Of a stretch of DNA of 64,000 nucleotides, positions 1 to 8,591 are shown one piece after another. The notes under the pieces were generated by a model, which was not told the DNA's origin, did not search any database, and saw nothing but the letters and a program-made list of their open reading frames with translations. Position 1 is the first letter of the stretch, and each line of letters opens with the position of its first letter. Both the position numbers and the translations under genes were made by a program. The stretch covers positions 310,001 to 374,000 of the forward strand of contig CAWIEI010000017.1 in the NCBI GenBank assembly GCA_963834965.1, written 5' to 3'. Source of the DNA: Fodinibacter sp963834965. Its GTDB lineage: Bacteria > Actinomycetota > Actinomycetes > Actinomycetales > Dermatophilaceae.

Positions 1-166
1 CCAGGCCCTGGGCGCCCAGCAGGTCGGGCTGGCCGAGGCGCAGCATGAGCGCTGCGACCGGCAGCGCAGCGATCGGCAGCATCAGGCTGCGGCCGAACTT
101 CTGGATGGGCGCGAGGTTGAGGCGCTTTGTCGCGCCTGTCCCGGCCGTGGCGTCGGCGGTGGTCAT
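1..166 (-). CDS. PTS EIIC permease, N-terminal fragment (GlcNAc/glucose family)
   Basis: This is the first 55 codons of a minus-strand gene that runs off the left edge. The translation begins MTTADATAGTGATKRLNLAP and continues into IQKFGRSLMLPIAALPVAAL, the amphipathic start and first membrane helix typical of EIIC of the glucose/N-acetylglucosamine PTS family. The ATG overlaps the stop of the GntR gene (ATGA), so the two are translationally coupled. Divergent genes for EIIB and EIIA lie just to the right, so the permease probably imports and phosphorylates an amino sugar together with them. The substrate (GlcNAc rather than glucose) is inferred from the DasR-like regulator. Confidence 0.8.
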   Translation of the reverse strand, partial: MTTADATAGTGATKRLNLAPIQKFGRSLMLPIAALPVAALMLRLGQPDLLGAQGL

Positions 167-948
167 GGGTTCCCCTCCAGTGGTGGTTGACGTGCTTCGT
201 CGGGCATCGTGCGGTGCAGGGAGACGTGCAGCTCGTAGCGGTCGCCGCGGTAGTGGCTGGTCACCTGCTCCAGCGGGGCGCCCCCGGTGCGGCTGCGCCG
301 GTCGAACGCCAGCACGGGGTCGCCGGGTGCGACGTCGAGGTGGTGGGCGAGGGTGGCGTCGGCCAGCTCGGCGCGCACGGTCTGCTCGGCGGTGTCGACC
401 GGCAGGCCGTACTCGCGGGCGAACAGCTCGTAGAGCGAGCGGCCCAGGTCGTGCCGGTCGAGCCCGGGCAGCAGGGTGGGCGAGTACCAGCCGGCCTCGA
501 CCGCCATCGGCTCACCGGCGGCCAGCCGCACCCGCTCGACCCACCAGGCCGGCTCGCCCGGCGCCAGCGCGAACCAGCCCGCCACCTCGCCAGGAGGCTC
601 GAGCGGGGCCACCCGCACCACTCGGGTCGACGGGGTCTTGCCGCGCCGCTGCATGTCCTGGGTGAACGAGGCGAGGTGCAGGTGGGACTGCACGCGCGGT
701 GGCGCCACGAAGGTGCCCTTGCCAGGGACCCGGCGCAGCGCGCCCTCGGCCACGAGCGCCTCGATGGCCCGGCGCACGGTGGCGCGCGACACGGCGTACG
801 TCGTCATCAGCTCGCGCTCGGAGGGGATGGCGGCCCCGGGCGCCAGCTCGCCCGCACACAGGGCGGCCAGCACCGTCCTCAGTTGGGCATGCTTGGGCTC
901 GGCGCCGTCGACGAGCCGGCGCGGCACGGTGCTCACCGGGTCCGCCAT
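163..948 (-). CDS. GntR/HutC-family transcriptional regulator (DasR/NagR-like)
   Basis: This 261-aa regulator has an N-terminal winged helix (about residues 20-80; PSERELMTTYAVSRATVRRA is the recognition region) and a C-terminal UTRA ligand-binding domain (about 90-250). That is the HutC subfamily to which DasR, NagR and YvoA belong, regulators that answer to phosphorylated amino sugars. It overlaps the start of the PTS permease by four bases. It lies next to a long palindrome at 961-1016 placed between it and the divergent EIIB-EIIA genes. It most likely represses both directions and itself. The effector (GlcN-6-P or GlcNAc-6-P) is inferred from the family and the PTS context. Confidence 0.85.
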   Translation of the reverse strand: MADPVSTVPRRLVDGAEPKHAQLRTVLAALCAGELAPGAAIPSERELMTTYAVSRATVRRAIEALVAEGALRRVPGKGTFVAPPRVQSHLHLASFTQDMQRRGKTPSTRVVRVAPLEPPGEVAGWFALAPGEPAWWVERVRLAAGEPMAVEAGWYSPTLLPGLDRHDLGRSLYELFAREYGLPVDTAEQTVRAELADATLAHHLDVAPGDPVLAFDRRSRTGGAPLEQVTSHYRGDRYELHVSLHRTMPDEARQPPLEGNP

Positions 949-960
949 TCGTCCCCCTCG

Positions 961-1016
961 CCGGGTACATCCTCAGCTGGTACGGTCCAGTCAGTACCAG
1001 CTGAGGATGCACCCGG
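961..1016. promoter_or_regulatory. Large palindromic operator between gntR and PTS EIIB
   Basis: Two arms of 23 bases (961-983 and 994-1016) are inverted copies with one mismatch, separated by 10 bases. The core half sites are CAGCTGGTAC and GTACCAGCTG. Within it, GCTGGTACGGTCCAGT (976-991) resembles the 16-bp DasR consensus ACTGGTCTAGACCAGT at 11 positions. It sits between the divergent GntR-EIIC and EIIB-EIIA transcripts, so it is the likely operator for both. Confidence 0.7.
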
Positions 1017-1064
1017 GGTGGGGACCTGTCAATCCGGGCGGCTCCCGAACCGAGAGGACCTTCG

Positions 1065-1298
1065 ATGGGCAGCAAGGCAGAGCAGATCCTGGCCGGGCTC
1101 GGCGGCGCCGGCAACATCATCGAGATGGAGCCGTGCATCACCCGGCTGCGCACCGAGGTCAAGGACATGGCCCTGGTCGACGAGAAGGCGCTCAAGGCCG
1201 CCGGCGCGCACGGGGTGGTGCGGGCCGGGTCGGTCGTGCAGGTCGTCGTCGGGCCCGAGGCCGACAACCTGGCCGAGGACATCGAGGACCTGATGTGA
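1065..1298 (+). CDS. PTS EIIB component, glucose/GlcNAc family
   Basis: This 77-aa free-standing EIIB domain relays phosphate from EIIA to the incoming sugar. The phosphorylated cysteine is Cys24 in EPCITRLRTEV, the signature of the glucose-superfamily EIIB. The usual length is 75-90 aa, so it is complete. The ATG is preceded by GAGAGGACC. Its TGA overlaps the GTG of EIIA. With EIIC on the other strand it forms a split permease under the shared palindromic operator. Confidence 0.9.
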   Translation: MGSKAEQILAGLGGAGNIIEMEPCITRLRTEVKDMALVDEKALKAAGAHGVVRAGSVVQVVVGPEADNLAEDIEDLM

Positions 1299-1753
1299 CC
1301 GACGTGCTCGCCCCCGTCGCGGGGCTGGTGCACGCGCTCGCCGAGGTACCCGACCCGGTCTTCGCCGCCGAGATGGTCGGTGCCGGCGTCGCCATCGAGC
1401 CCGAGGGCGGCGTGGTGGATGCCGTCTCGCCCGTCGCCGGCACCGTGCTCAAGCTGCACGCCCACGCGTTCGTGGTGCTCACGGCCGACGGCACCGGCAT
1501 CCTCGTGCACCTCGGCATCGACACCAACCACCTCGCCGGAGAGGGGTTCGAGCTGCTCGTGACCGAGAAGGACAGTGTCGAGGCCGGGCAGCCGGTCACC
1601 CGCTGGAGCCCCTCCGACGTCGCCGGACGCGGCCTCAGCCCGATGGTGATGGTCTGCGTGCTCGACACGAAGCCCGGAGACGTGACCAGCGACCGCACCG
1701 GCGAGACGGTCGGCGTGGGCGACGCCCTCTTCGCCTGGCCCACGGGCTCGTGA
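1295..1753 (+). CDS. PTS EIIA component (EIIA-Glc type)
   Basis: This is a 152-aa EIIA of the glucose family (PTS_EIIA_1). The GTG start at 1295 overlaps the EIIB stop. The phosphorylated histidine is His72 in GILVHLGIDT, with the partner His57 in LHAHAFVVLT. It receives phosphate from HPr and hands it to Cys24 of EIIB. It is soluble and cytoplasmic and could also serve as a regulatory EIIA. The gene ends 68 bases before a bidirectional terminator-like hairpin. Confidence 0.9.
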   Translation: MTDVLAPVAGLVHALAEVPDPVFAAEMVGAGVAIEPEGGVVDAVSPVAGTVLKLHAHAFVVLTADGTGILVHLGIDTNHLAGEGFELLVTEKDSVEAGQPVTRWSPSDVAGRGLSPMVMVCVLDTKPGDVTSDRTGETVGVGDALFAWPTGS

Positions 1754-1820
1754 CGAGCGCACCGGTCGCGGCGGCTCGGCGTCGACCTCGGCGCCGACCC
1801 TGCTCGGCCGCTAGAACGCG

Positions 1821-1864
1821 ATGAGTGCGGAAGTGGTCGCCGGGGCAACCACTCCCGCACTCAT
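1821..1864. terminator. Bidirectional terminator between EIIA and the exporter gene
   Basis: ATGAGTGCGGAAGTGGT (1821-1837) pairs with 1848-1864 over 17 positions with one A/C mismatch, which becomes a G-U wobble on the other strand. The loop is 10 nt. It lies between convergent genes and has no U-tract, as is common in actinobacteria. Confidence 0.7.
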
Positions 1865-1885
1865 GGCGGTGAGCTCGAGCCGTGG

Positions 1886-3652
1886 TCAGTGGGGGGCGAC
1901 CACCGGGGCGTCCTGCGGACCGGCCGCCGCGGCGGCATCCGAGTCGGTCTTGGCGCGGTCGTCGTACGACGAGCCCTTGCGCAGCTCGACGTGCGGCAGC
2001 ATCAGCATCACGAGGAAGCCGACGACCATGACGATCGAGCCGACGAGGAACACGGTGTCCATGGCCTCGGAGAAGCCCATGAGGAACGGCTTGGCGATGC
2101 GCTCGTCGAGGTTGTTGAGGAACGAGCTGTCCTGGAGCACACCGCTGGCAGCGCCGCCACCATTGGCCTGGGCCGCCTTGAGCTGCGCGGCCACGGCGGC
2201 GTTCGCCGGGTCGGCCAGGGCGGCCTGGAAGTCGGCGGTGGGAACCGCGGCTCGCAGGGCCGAGGCGATCTTCTCGCCGGCGGTGGAGAACAGGATCGAC
2301 AAGAACACGGCGGTGCCCAGCGCTCCACCGATCTGCCGGGTGAAGGTGGCGGTCGAGGTGGCGACGCCGATCTGGGTCGGGGGCACCGCGTTCTGCACGG
2401 CGAGGGTGAGCGGCTGGAAGTTGAAGCCCAGGCCCATGCCGAAGGCGAGCATGACGATGCTGGTCTGCCACAGCGGGGTGTCGAACTGGACGTAGTGGAA
2501 GATGAACAGCGAGATCGCGAGCAACGCCGAGCCGATGATCGGGAACTTCCGGTAGCGCCCGGTGCGGGAGATGATCTGGCCCGACAGGATCGAGCCGAAC
2601 ATGATGCCCAGCGTCATCGGCAGCAGCAGCAGGCCGGCCTGGGTGGGGGTGGCGCCCTTGACGATCTGCAGGTACAGCGGGAGGGCGGCCAGGCCACCGA
2701 ACATCGCGACACCGATGAGCACCGAGGCGGCCGAGGCGACCCCGACCGTCTTGTTGGTGAACATCTTCAGCGGGAGGATCGCCTCCTCCTTCATCCGCCG
2801 CTCCTGCCAGAAGAAGGCGATGGTACCGAGGATGCCGATGACGTAGCAGGCGGTCGACTTGCTGTTGACCCAGCCCCACTCGCGGCCCTGCTCCGCGACG
2901 AGCAGCAGCGGTACGAGCGCGACCGACAGCAGTGCTGCGCCGGCGAAGTCGACCCGGTGGTCGAGGCGGTGGTGGCGCAGGTGCAGCGTCTTGGAGACCA
3001 CGGCGAGCGCCGCGATGCCGATCGGCACGTTGACGAGGAAGACCCAGCGCCAGCCGTCGATGCCCAGGATGGTCTGCTGGCCGGCGAAGAAGCCGCCGAT
3101 GACCGGGCCGAGCACCGACGCGGTGCCGAACACGGCGAGGAAGTAGCCCTGGTACTTGGCGCGCTCACGCGGCGGCACGATGTCACCGATGATGGCCAGC
3201 GCCAGCGAGAACAGACCACCGGCACCGAGGCCCTGCACGGCGCGGAAGGCCGCAAGGCTGAACATCGACTGCGAGAAGGTACACAGGATGGAGCCGAAGA
3301 TGAAGATCGAGATGGCGATGATGAACAGCCGCTTGCGGCCGTAGATGTCGCCGAGCTTGCCGTAGAGCGGCGTGACGATGGTGGCGGTGATCAGGTAGGC
3401 CGTCGTCGCCCAGGCCTGGTGGTTCAGCCCGTGCAGGTCGTCGGCGATGGTGCGGATGGCGGTCGCGACGATGGTCTGGTCCAGCGCGGCGAGGAACATG
3501 CCCATCATCAGGCCGATGAGGATGGTGACGATCTGGCGGTGGCTGAGCGGGCCGGTGGGGCGGTCCGCTTCGTCGACCGCGGCGGGTGCCGGGGCACCGC
3601 TGCCGGTGGCCAGGGCGGCCTCCCGGATATCGGGCGGGGTGGAGTCGTTCAT
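1886..3652 (-). CDS. DHA2-family (EmrB/QacA) multidrug efflux MFS transporter
   Basis: This 588-aa membrane protein has 14 predicted helices. It contains motif A (GKLGDIYGRKR), the conserved LDQTIVATAIRTI in helix 1, and motif C (GPVIGGFF) in helix 5. That combination defines the 14-TM DHA2 drug:H+ antiporters. A charged C-terminal tail follows the last helix. Its ATG overlaps the stop of the MarR gene (ATGA), a classical repressor-pump operon. Export of an amphipathic or cationic drug is inferred; the substrate cannot be read from sequence. Confidence 0.9.
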   Translation of the reverse strand: MNDSTPPDIREAALATGSGAPAPAAVDEADRPTGPLSHRQIVTILIGLMMGMFLAALDQTIVATAIRTIADDLHGLNHQAWATTAYLITATIVTPLYGKLGDIYGRKRLFIIAISIFIFGSILCTFSQSMFSLAAFRAVQGLGAGGLFSLALAIIGDIVPPRERAKYQGYFLAVFGTASVLGPVIGGFFAGQQTILGIDGWRWVFLVNVPIGIAALAVVSKTLHLRHHRLDHRVDFAGAALLSVALVPLLLVAEQGREWGWVNSKSTACYVIGILGTIAFFWQERRMKEEAILPLKMFTNKTVGVASAASVLIGVAMFGGLAALPLYLQIVKGATPTQAGLLLLPMTLGIMFGSILSGQIISRTGRYRKFPIIGSALLAISLFIFHYVQFDTPLWQTSIVMLAFGMGLGFNFQPLTLAVQNAVPPTQIGVATSTATFTRQIGGALGTAVFLSILFSTAGEKIASALRAAVPTADFQAALADPANAAVAAQLKAAQANGGGAASGVLQDSSFLNNLDERIAKPFLMGFSEAMDTVFLVGSIVMVVGFLVMLMLPHVELRKGSSYDDRAKTDSDAAAAAGPQDAPVVAPH

Positions 3653-4125
3653 CGGTCGATCCTTCTGGTGATGGAGGGGAGGGAGGCCTCGAGGTCGGAG
3701 GCGAAGTGGCGCAGGTGTGCGGAGAACGAGGTGACGTCGTCGTCGGACCAGTCGGCCAGCAGGCCCTGCAGCCAGCGGTCGCGGTCCTCGCGGATGGCGG
3801 AGAGGAGGCTGCTGCCCTCGTCGGTGAGGGACAGTGCCTGGGCCCGGCCGTCGTCGGGGTCGGGGCCTCGCCGGACGAAGCCGAGGTCGACCAGGGTGGT
3901 GACCTGGCGGCTCACGGTGGAGACGTCGGAGTGCAGCACCTCGGCCAGGGCCGAGACGCGCATCGGCGCCACCTTGAGGTTGAACAGCAACGGGTAGGCC
4001 ATCGGGTCGACCTGGGGGTGCTGGCGCGGGGCCTGCTGGCGCACGAAATGCAGCAGCTTGACGACGCGGATCAGGTCGTCGCCGAGCACGGCCGTCGGGG
4101 TCGACGGCACCGAGCTGAACGGCAT
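3649..4125 (-). CDS. MarR-family transcriptional repressor
   Basis: This is a 158-aa winged-helix regulator. I start it at MPFSSVPSTPTAV because GAGGAAGGA precedes that ATG at good spacing; a longer reading from 4164 would run back through the operator. The wHTH contains MRVSALAEVLHSDVSTVSRQ, followed by the wing FVRRGPDPDDGRAQ, both typical of MarR. It is coupled by a 4-bp overlap to the downstream exporter and probably represses both genes from the site at 4146-4166. Confidence 0.88.
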   Translation of the reverse strand: MPFSSVPSTPTAVLGDDLIRVVKLLHFVRQQAPRQHPQVDPMAYPLLFNLKVAPMRVSALAEVLHSDVSTVSRQVTTLVDLGFVRRGPDPDDGRAQALSLTDEGSSLLSAIREDRDRWLQGLLADWSDDDVTSFSAHLRHFASDLEASLPSITRRIDR

Positions 4126-4145
4126 CCGGAGTCCTTCCTCATAAC

Positions 4146-4166
4146 AGTTGCTTGCGGCATACAACT
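4146..4166. promoter_or_regulatory. Probable MarR operator
   Basis: AGTTGCTTGC at 4146 and GCATACAACT ending at 4166 form an imperfect palindrome (8 of 10 positions) with the AGTTG/CAACT ends typical of MarR boxes. It is just upstream of the MarR ribosome-binding site. Confidence 0.5.
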
Positions 4167-4222
4167 ATATGGGGAGGCGCAAGCATTCCCGAAACAGCGC
4201 AGGAAGTGCGGCTGTCGAACCT

Positions 4223-4696
4223 TCAGGCGGTGCTGGCGCCGAGGTGGGCGAGCAGGTTGTGCGCGAACCGCTGGCCCATCAGGGCGATGACGCCCTTCAT
4301 CGCGGTCGTCACCGCGGGCCGCACGATGCCGGGGAAGGGCAGGTCGACGGTGATCTGCATCGAGGTCTCGAGGTGCGTGCCCGAGGGCCGCGGGGCGAGC
4401 TTGTACCAGCCGACCACGCCGGCGCTCTCGTCCGCGCCCGGAGCGGGGTCGTGGGTGAAGTCGATGCGGTGCGGCTCGTCGAAGTCCATCCGCTCGCGGA
4501 AGGTGAACGAGAAGGTGGCGCCGAGCACGGGCACCCTGGTCAGCTGCCAGACCCAGTGCTCGCCCTCCGGCTTCACCGAGTGCAGGAACGGGGTGAGCCG
4601 GGCGATCTGGTCGGGGTCGGTGAGCACCTCCCACACGGCATCGACGTCGGCGGTGACGGTGGCGGCGGAGCGGTTCGCGGTCGAGAACGTGGCCAT
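4223..4696 (-). CDS. SRPBCC-family (START-like) lipid/hydrophobic ligand-binding protein
   Basis: This 157-aa soluble protein begins MATFSTANRSAATVTADVDAVWEVLTD. The polyketide-cyclase/SRPBCC fold is recognised by the opening strand with V-T-x-D-V-D-A-V-W and the WEVLTDPDQIARLTPFLHSV helix. The stop of the mycothiol-type gene is two bases upstream of its ATG, so they form an operon. SRPBCC proteins bind or cyclise hydrophobic molecules; no particular ligand can be named. Confidence 0.75.
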   Translation of the reverse strand: MATFSTANRSAATVTADVDAVWEVLTDPDQIARLTPFLHSVKPEGEHWVWQLTRVPVLGATFSFTFRERMDFDEPHRIDFTHDPAPGADESAGVVGWYKLAPRPSGTHLETSMQITVDLPFPGIVRPAVTTAMKGVIALMGQRFAHNLLAHLGASTA

Positions 4697-4698
4697 GT

Positions 4699-5547
4699 TC
4701 AGGGGGTGATCGCCATCGCGGCCATGACCCGGCGGGCCACGTCGTCGTCGCCGTGCACCACGACGTGCAGGTCGTCGGGTGAGCGCCGGCCGCCCATCAG
4801 CCGCCCCGCGACCGCGGTCGACATGGTCAGGGAGGTGGTGACGACGTCGGGGTGCTCGTCGGCCTCGCCGGTGAACAGCGGGATGCCGCGCGCCGTGCCG
4901 TCGTGCTCCTCGACGCGCGCCCCGGCCCGCCCGACGGTCGGGCCGGTGAGGTCGAGCACGACGGCGTTGCCGGGCTCGATGTCGGCGTCCTTGGCGACGA
5001 TGCGGGGCAGGGCGGCGAACAACCGGGACACCGCGTGCGCTGCTGCCGCGGAGTCGAGGCCGCCGGGGCGCTCGAGTGCCTCGCGGACGTCCTGCTCGTG
5101 CACCCAGACGTCGAAGGTGCGCACGCCGAGCCGGTCGCCGGCGCGCACGCGCCCGAACGGCGAGTCGACCTCGACCTCGGCCCACTCGGTGCCGGAGCGG
5201 TAGACCGACAGCCGCTCGGCCAGTCGCTCCTCGAGCTCGTCGAGCACCTCCTCGAGGTTGCGGCCGCGGCGGGACTCGACGTACTTCTCCATCAGCTCAC
5301 CGAACGAGTGCCGCACGTGCGCGTGCTGGCTGACGTCGACGTCGGGCACCGGCTCGCCGGCGACCATCGCCTCGGTGGCGGCGACGTGCGCGATCTGGTC
5401 GAGCACGGTCCAGCCCGGGCAGTCGGTGGGCCGCGCGGCGTCGGCCGGGCGCATCGTGCGGCCGAGGTCGATGACGTGCTGCACCGTCTGCGCGTACGCC
5501 TCGACCAGCTCGCCCAGGTCGCTCGGAGCCGGGGGGTGCAGGGACAT
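4699..5547 (-). CDS. Maleylpyruvate isomerase-family (mycothiol-dependent type) protein
   Basis: This 282-aa protein has an N-terminal DinB-like four-helix domain (about 1-150) with the hallmark CPGWTVLDQIAHVAATE, whose His and Glu belong to the metal site. A C-terminal MDMPI_C domain (about 160-275) follows. Mycothiol-dependent maleylpyruvate isomerase is the named family member, but most actinobacterial paralogues have unknown substrates. I chose the ATG at 5547, as longer readings run antisense through copD. The first 28 bases upstream are shared with the divergent CopD gene. Confidence 0.75.
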   Translation of the reverse strand: MSLHPPAPSDLGELVEAYAQTVQHVIDLGRTMRPADAARPTDCPGWTVLDQIAHVAATEAMVAGEPVPDVDVSQHAHVRHSFGELMEKYVESRRGRNLEEVLDELEERLAERLSVYRSGTEWAEVEVDSPFGRVRAGDRLGVRTFDVWVHEQDVREALERPGGLDSAAAAHAVSRLFAALPRIVAKDADIEPGNAVVLDLTGPTVGRAGARVEEHDGTARGIPLFTGEADEHPDVVTTSLTMSTAVAGRLMGGRRSPDDLHVVVHGDDDVARRVMAAMAITP

Positions 5548-5574
5548 GCGGCCACAGTACCTACGCTGGTGCTC

Positions 5575-7572
5575 ATGGCCACCCCCGAGCACCCGCCCGC
5601 GCAGAGGGCGCCGGGGGTCGTGCGCGCCCTGGGTCTCGCGGTCGTCGCGGGGCTGCTGGGGGCACTGGTCGCCGCGCTGATCACCGGCGCCACCAAACCG
5701 CTCCAGCTGGCCGACCCCGGTGCGCTGGTGCGCTGGGGACTGCCGCTCGTGGGGGCGGTCAGCACCCTCGCGTCGGCCGCCACCGTGGGGCTGCTGGGCC
5801 TGGCGGCCTTCCTCGTGCCCGAGCGCACGCGCACCAACCGCCGCATCACCGCCACGCGCTACGCGGCCACCGCCGCCACGGTGTGGGCAGTGGCCGCGCT
5901 GCTCGAGGTGGTGCTGACCTTCGCCGACCTCGCCGGGACGCCGCTCACCAGCGCCGCCCTGTTCGACCAGCTGGTCTCGTTCACGTGGGCCCTGGAGACG
6001 ACCCGGGTGCTGCTCATCAGCGCGCTCGTCGCCGTCGTGGTGGCGGTGTCGGCCCGGTTCACCACCCGCCGGGCCCCGATGGCGTGGCTCGCGGTGCTCA
6101 CCCTGGCCGCGGTCGTCATCCTCGCCCTCACCGGCCACGCGGCCGGCTCGGCCAGCCACGAGGATGCCGTCAACGCCCTCGGCGTGCACCTGCTCGGCGT
6201 CGTGGTCTGGACCGGTGGGCTGATCGGCCTGGTCGCCCTGCGCCCGTCGCTGGGCACCGACCTCGGCACGACCGTGGCGCGCTACTCGACCGTGGCGGCG
6301 TGGTGCTTCGCGGCGGTGGCCCTGAGCGGGGTGCAGCAGGCGTGGATCCGGGTGGGCTCGATCGCGGGGCTCACCACCCCCTACGGCATCGTGGTGCTGC
6401 TCAAGACCGTGGCGATAGTCGCGCTCGGCGTGCTCGGCTGGCTGCATCGGCGCAACATCGCCAACGTGCTCACGGCCCGGCCCGGTGACGGGCGGGCGTT
6501 CGCCCGGCTCGCGGTCGTCGAGATCACGGTCATGGGGGCCGCAACCGGTCTGGCCGCGGTGCTGGCGCGCAGCGTGCCACCGGTGCCCGACGCGGCTCCG
6601 GCGCCCAGCCGCATCCTCGAGCTGAGCGGATACCCCGACCCCGGGCCGATGGTCGCCGCCGACTGGCTCACCGCCTGGCGCATCGACTGGCTGTTCCTGT
6701 CCACCGCGGCGGTGGCCGTGGGTCTCTACGTCGCGGGGGTCGTGCGGCTGCGGCGGCGCGGCGACGCCTGGCCCCCGGCGCGCACCCTCTGCTGGGTGGT
6801 CGGGTGGACCCTGTTCGTGTGGGCCACGTGCGGGGCGCCCGGCATCTGGGGGCGGCTGCTGTTCAGCACGCACATGGTGCTGCACATGGCCGTGGCGATG
6901 ACCGTGCCGCTGTTCCTGGTCCCCGGGGCACCGGTGACGCTGGCCCTACGAGCCCTGAAGCCGCGCCCCGACAAGTCGTGGGGGCCGCGCGAGGTGCTGC
7001 TGCAGGTGGTGCACTCGCGGGCGATGCGCGCGCTGGCCAACCCGGTCGTGGCGGCATCCCTGTTCTTCTTCAGCCTGGCGGCGTTCTACTGGACCGGCCT
7101 GTTCGGGCTGTCGCTCATCACCCACACCGGGCACCTGCTGATGATGGCCCACTTCCTGCTCACCGGGTACCTGTTCGTGTGGGTGCTCATCGGCATCGAC
7201 CCCGGGCCGCCGCGGTGGTCGCCCCTGGCGTTGCTCGTCATCCTGTTCGCCACCATCTCCTTCCATGCCTTCTTCGGGGTGGCGCTGACCGGCAGCGAGA
7301 CCCTGCTGGCGCCCGACTTCTTCGGGCAGGTCAACCTGCCGTGGGGTCCCGACCCGCTACTCGACCAGCATCGCGCCGGTGAGATCGCCTGGGGGTTCGG
7401 CGAGGCGCCCACCCTGTTCCTCGCCGTGGTCGTCGCCATCCAGTGGTTCCGCCGCGACGCGCAGGAGACGCGCCGCCTGGACCGCCAGGCCGACCGCGAC
7501 GGAGACGCCGAGCTCAACGCCTACAACGAGTACCTCGGCCGCCTGCGCGCCGAGGCCGAGCACCTCGACTGA
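5575..7572 (+). CDS. CopD/CtaG fusion: copper-resistance D domain plus cytochrome c oxidase assembly domain
   Basis: This is a 665-aa polytopic membrane protein. The first half (to about residue 330) is a CopD-type domain with multiple helices and the conserved GHAAGSASHEDAVNALGVHLLGVVVWTGG. The second half is a CtaG (caa3 assembly) domain with HMVLHMAVAMTVPLFLV and LMMAHFLLTGYLFVW, whose His and Met residues are plausible copper ligands. The two domains act in copper uptake and in metallation of cytochrome oxidase at the membrane. Such fusions are usual in actinobacteria. A charged tail ends the protein 17 bases before the nitrilase gene. Confidence 0.88.
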   Translation: MATPEHPPAQRAPGVVRALGLAVVAGLLGALVAALITGATKPLQLADPGALVRWGLPLVGAVSTLASAATVGLLGLAAFLVPERTRTNRRITATRYAATAATVWAVAALLEVVLTFADLAGTPLTSAALFDQLVSFTWALETTRVLLISALVAVVVAVSARFTTRRAPMAWLAVLTLAAVVILALTGHAAGSASHEDAVNALGVHLLGVVVWTGGLIGLVALRPSLGTDLGTTVARYSTVAAWCFAAVALSGVQQAWIRVGSIAGLTTPYGIVVLLKTVAIVALGVLGWLHRRNIANVLTARPGDGRAFARLAVVEITVMGAATGLAAVLARSVPPVPDAAPAPSRILELSGYPDPGPMVAADWLTAWRIDWLFLSTAAVAVGLYVAGVVRLRRRGDAWPPARTLCWVVGWTLFVWATCGAPGIWGRLLFSTHMVLHMAVAMTVPLFLVPGAPVTLALRALKPRPDKSWGPREVLLQVVHSRAMRALANPVVAASLFFFSLAAFYWTGLFGLSLITHTGHLLMMAHFLLTGYLFVWVLIGIDPGPPRWSPLALLVILFATISFHAFFGVALTGSETLLAPDFFGQVNLPWGPDPLLDQHRAGEIAWGFGEAPTLFLAVVVAIQWFRRDAQETRRLDRQADRDGDAELNAYNEYLGRLRAEAEHLD

Positions 7573-7589
7573 CAAGGGAGAATTCCGGC

Positions 7590-8396
7590 ATGCGCATCGC
7601 GCTCATCCAGCTCGGGTACGACGACGACGAGCCCTTCGGCGCCCGGGTCGACCGGGTGGCGGCGCTGGTCGCCGAGCAGGCCGGTCACGACCTCGTCGTG
7701 CTCCCCGAGCTCTGGGGGGCCACCGGGTTCGACTACCGGCGTTGGGATGCCGAGGCACAGCCGCTCGACGGGTCGTTGGCCCGCGCGATGGCGGATGCCG
7801 CGCGCGCGGCGTCCGTCGTGCTGCACGCCGGGTCGTTCGTGGAGCGGCTGCCCGAGCCCGGCGCCGACGGCAACGACCTCGCCAACACCTCACTGCTGCT
7901 GGATGCCGGGGGGTCGCCGCTCGCGGTCTACCGCAAGATCCACCGGTTCGGGTTCGGGGCGGGTGAGCCCCGGCTGATGGAGGCCGGAGAGGACGTAGTG
8001 GTCGCTGAGCTGCCCGCTGGCACGGGCGAGTCGGTGAAGGTCGGGCTGTCGACGTGCTACGACCTGCGCTTCCCCGAGCTCTACCGGCGACAGGTCGAGG
8101 CCGGTGCCGAGCTCTTCGTCGTGCCGGCCGCGTGGCCCGCCGCACGGGTGGGGCACTGGACCCTGCTCGGCCGGGCCCGGGCCATCGAGAACCAGTGCGT
8201 CGTCGTGCAGTGCAACACCGCCGGCACGCACGCGGGGTACGAGATGGGCGGCCACAGCCAGGTCGTCACCGCGAGCGGCGAGGTGCTCGCCGAGGCATCG
8301 GGCGGCGACGAGCAGGTGCTGTCGGTGCAGGTCGATCTCTCTTCCACCCGCGAGTACCGCATGGCCTTTCCGGTGCTCGACGACCGCCGCCTCTGA
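7590..8396 (+). CDS. Carbon-nitrogen hydrolase (nitrilase superfamily, omega-amidase-like)
   Basis: This 268-aa cytoplasmic amidase-type enzyme has the full triad of the superfamily: Glu40 (VVLPELWG), Lys116 (YRKIHRFG) and Cys156 (STCYDLRFPEL). The DLRFPELYR context resembles the Nit/omega-amidase branch that hydrolyses small dicarboxylic monoamides and damaged metabolites. The substrate is not determined. AAGGGAG precedes the ATG, and the gene follows copD closely, so it is probably co-transcribed with it. Confidence 0.85.
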   Translation: MRIALIQLGYDDDEPFGARVDRVAALVAEQAGHDLVVLPELWGATGFDYRRWDAEAQPLDGSLARAMADAARAASVVLHAGSFVERLPEPGADGNDLANTSLLLDAGGSPLAVYRKIHRFGFGAGEPRLMEAGEDVVVAELPAGTGESVKVGLSTCYDLRFPELYRRQVEAGAELFVVPAAWPAARVGHWTLLGRARAIENQCVVVQCNTAGTHAGYEMGGHSQVVTASGEVLAEASGGDEQVLSVQVDLSSTREYRMAFPVLDDRRL

Positions 8397-8441
8397 CCGA
8401 TTCCCGGGCCGCTTGCGCTGGTCGCACTGCAGGACCGCCTG

Positions 8442-8545
8442 GGCTCTGGTCCGTCCCCCGGGATGGCGGTGGTTCTCGGGAGGGGTGGCCCCACAGCACC
8501 GCCACCCGGGCAGATGGACCAGAGCCGGGCAGATGGACCAGAGCC
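8442..8545. repeat. Dispersed palindromic intergenic element, copy A
   Basis: GGCTCTGGTCCGTC at the left end is inverted in GATGGACCAGAGCC at the right end (13 of 14). The right end is itself tandemly duplicated as gggcagatggaccagagcc at 8508-8526 and 8527-8545. A related element with the same ends and internal words occurs at 55645-55748. It contains no ORF and may double as a terminator after the nitrilase gene. Confidence 0.6.
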
Positions 8546-8591
8546 GGCGGCCGCACCGACATCGGGAACCCACAGTGGCAGAGTGAGCGGC

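Noticed and set aside
1889..3997. 702-residue reading frame antisense to the MFS and MarR genes
   Set aside because: It is rich in Arg, Asp, Glu and Gly with no fold, typical of the mirror frame of high-GC genes; the opposite strand has clear families.
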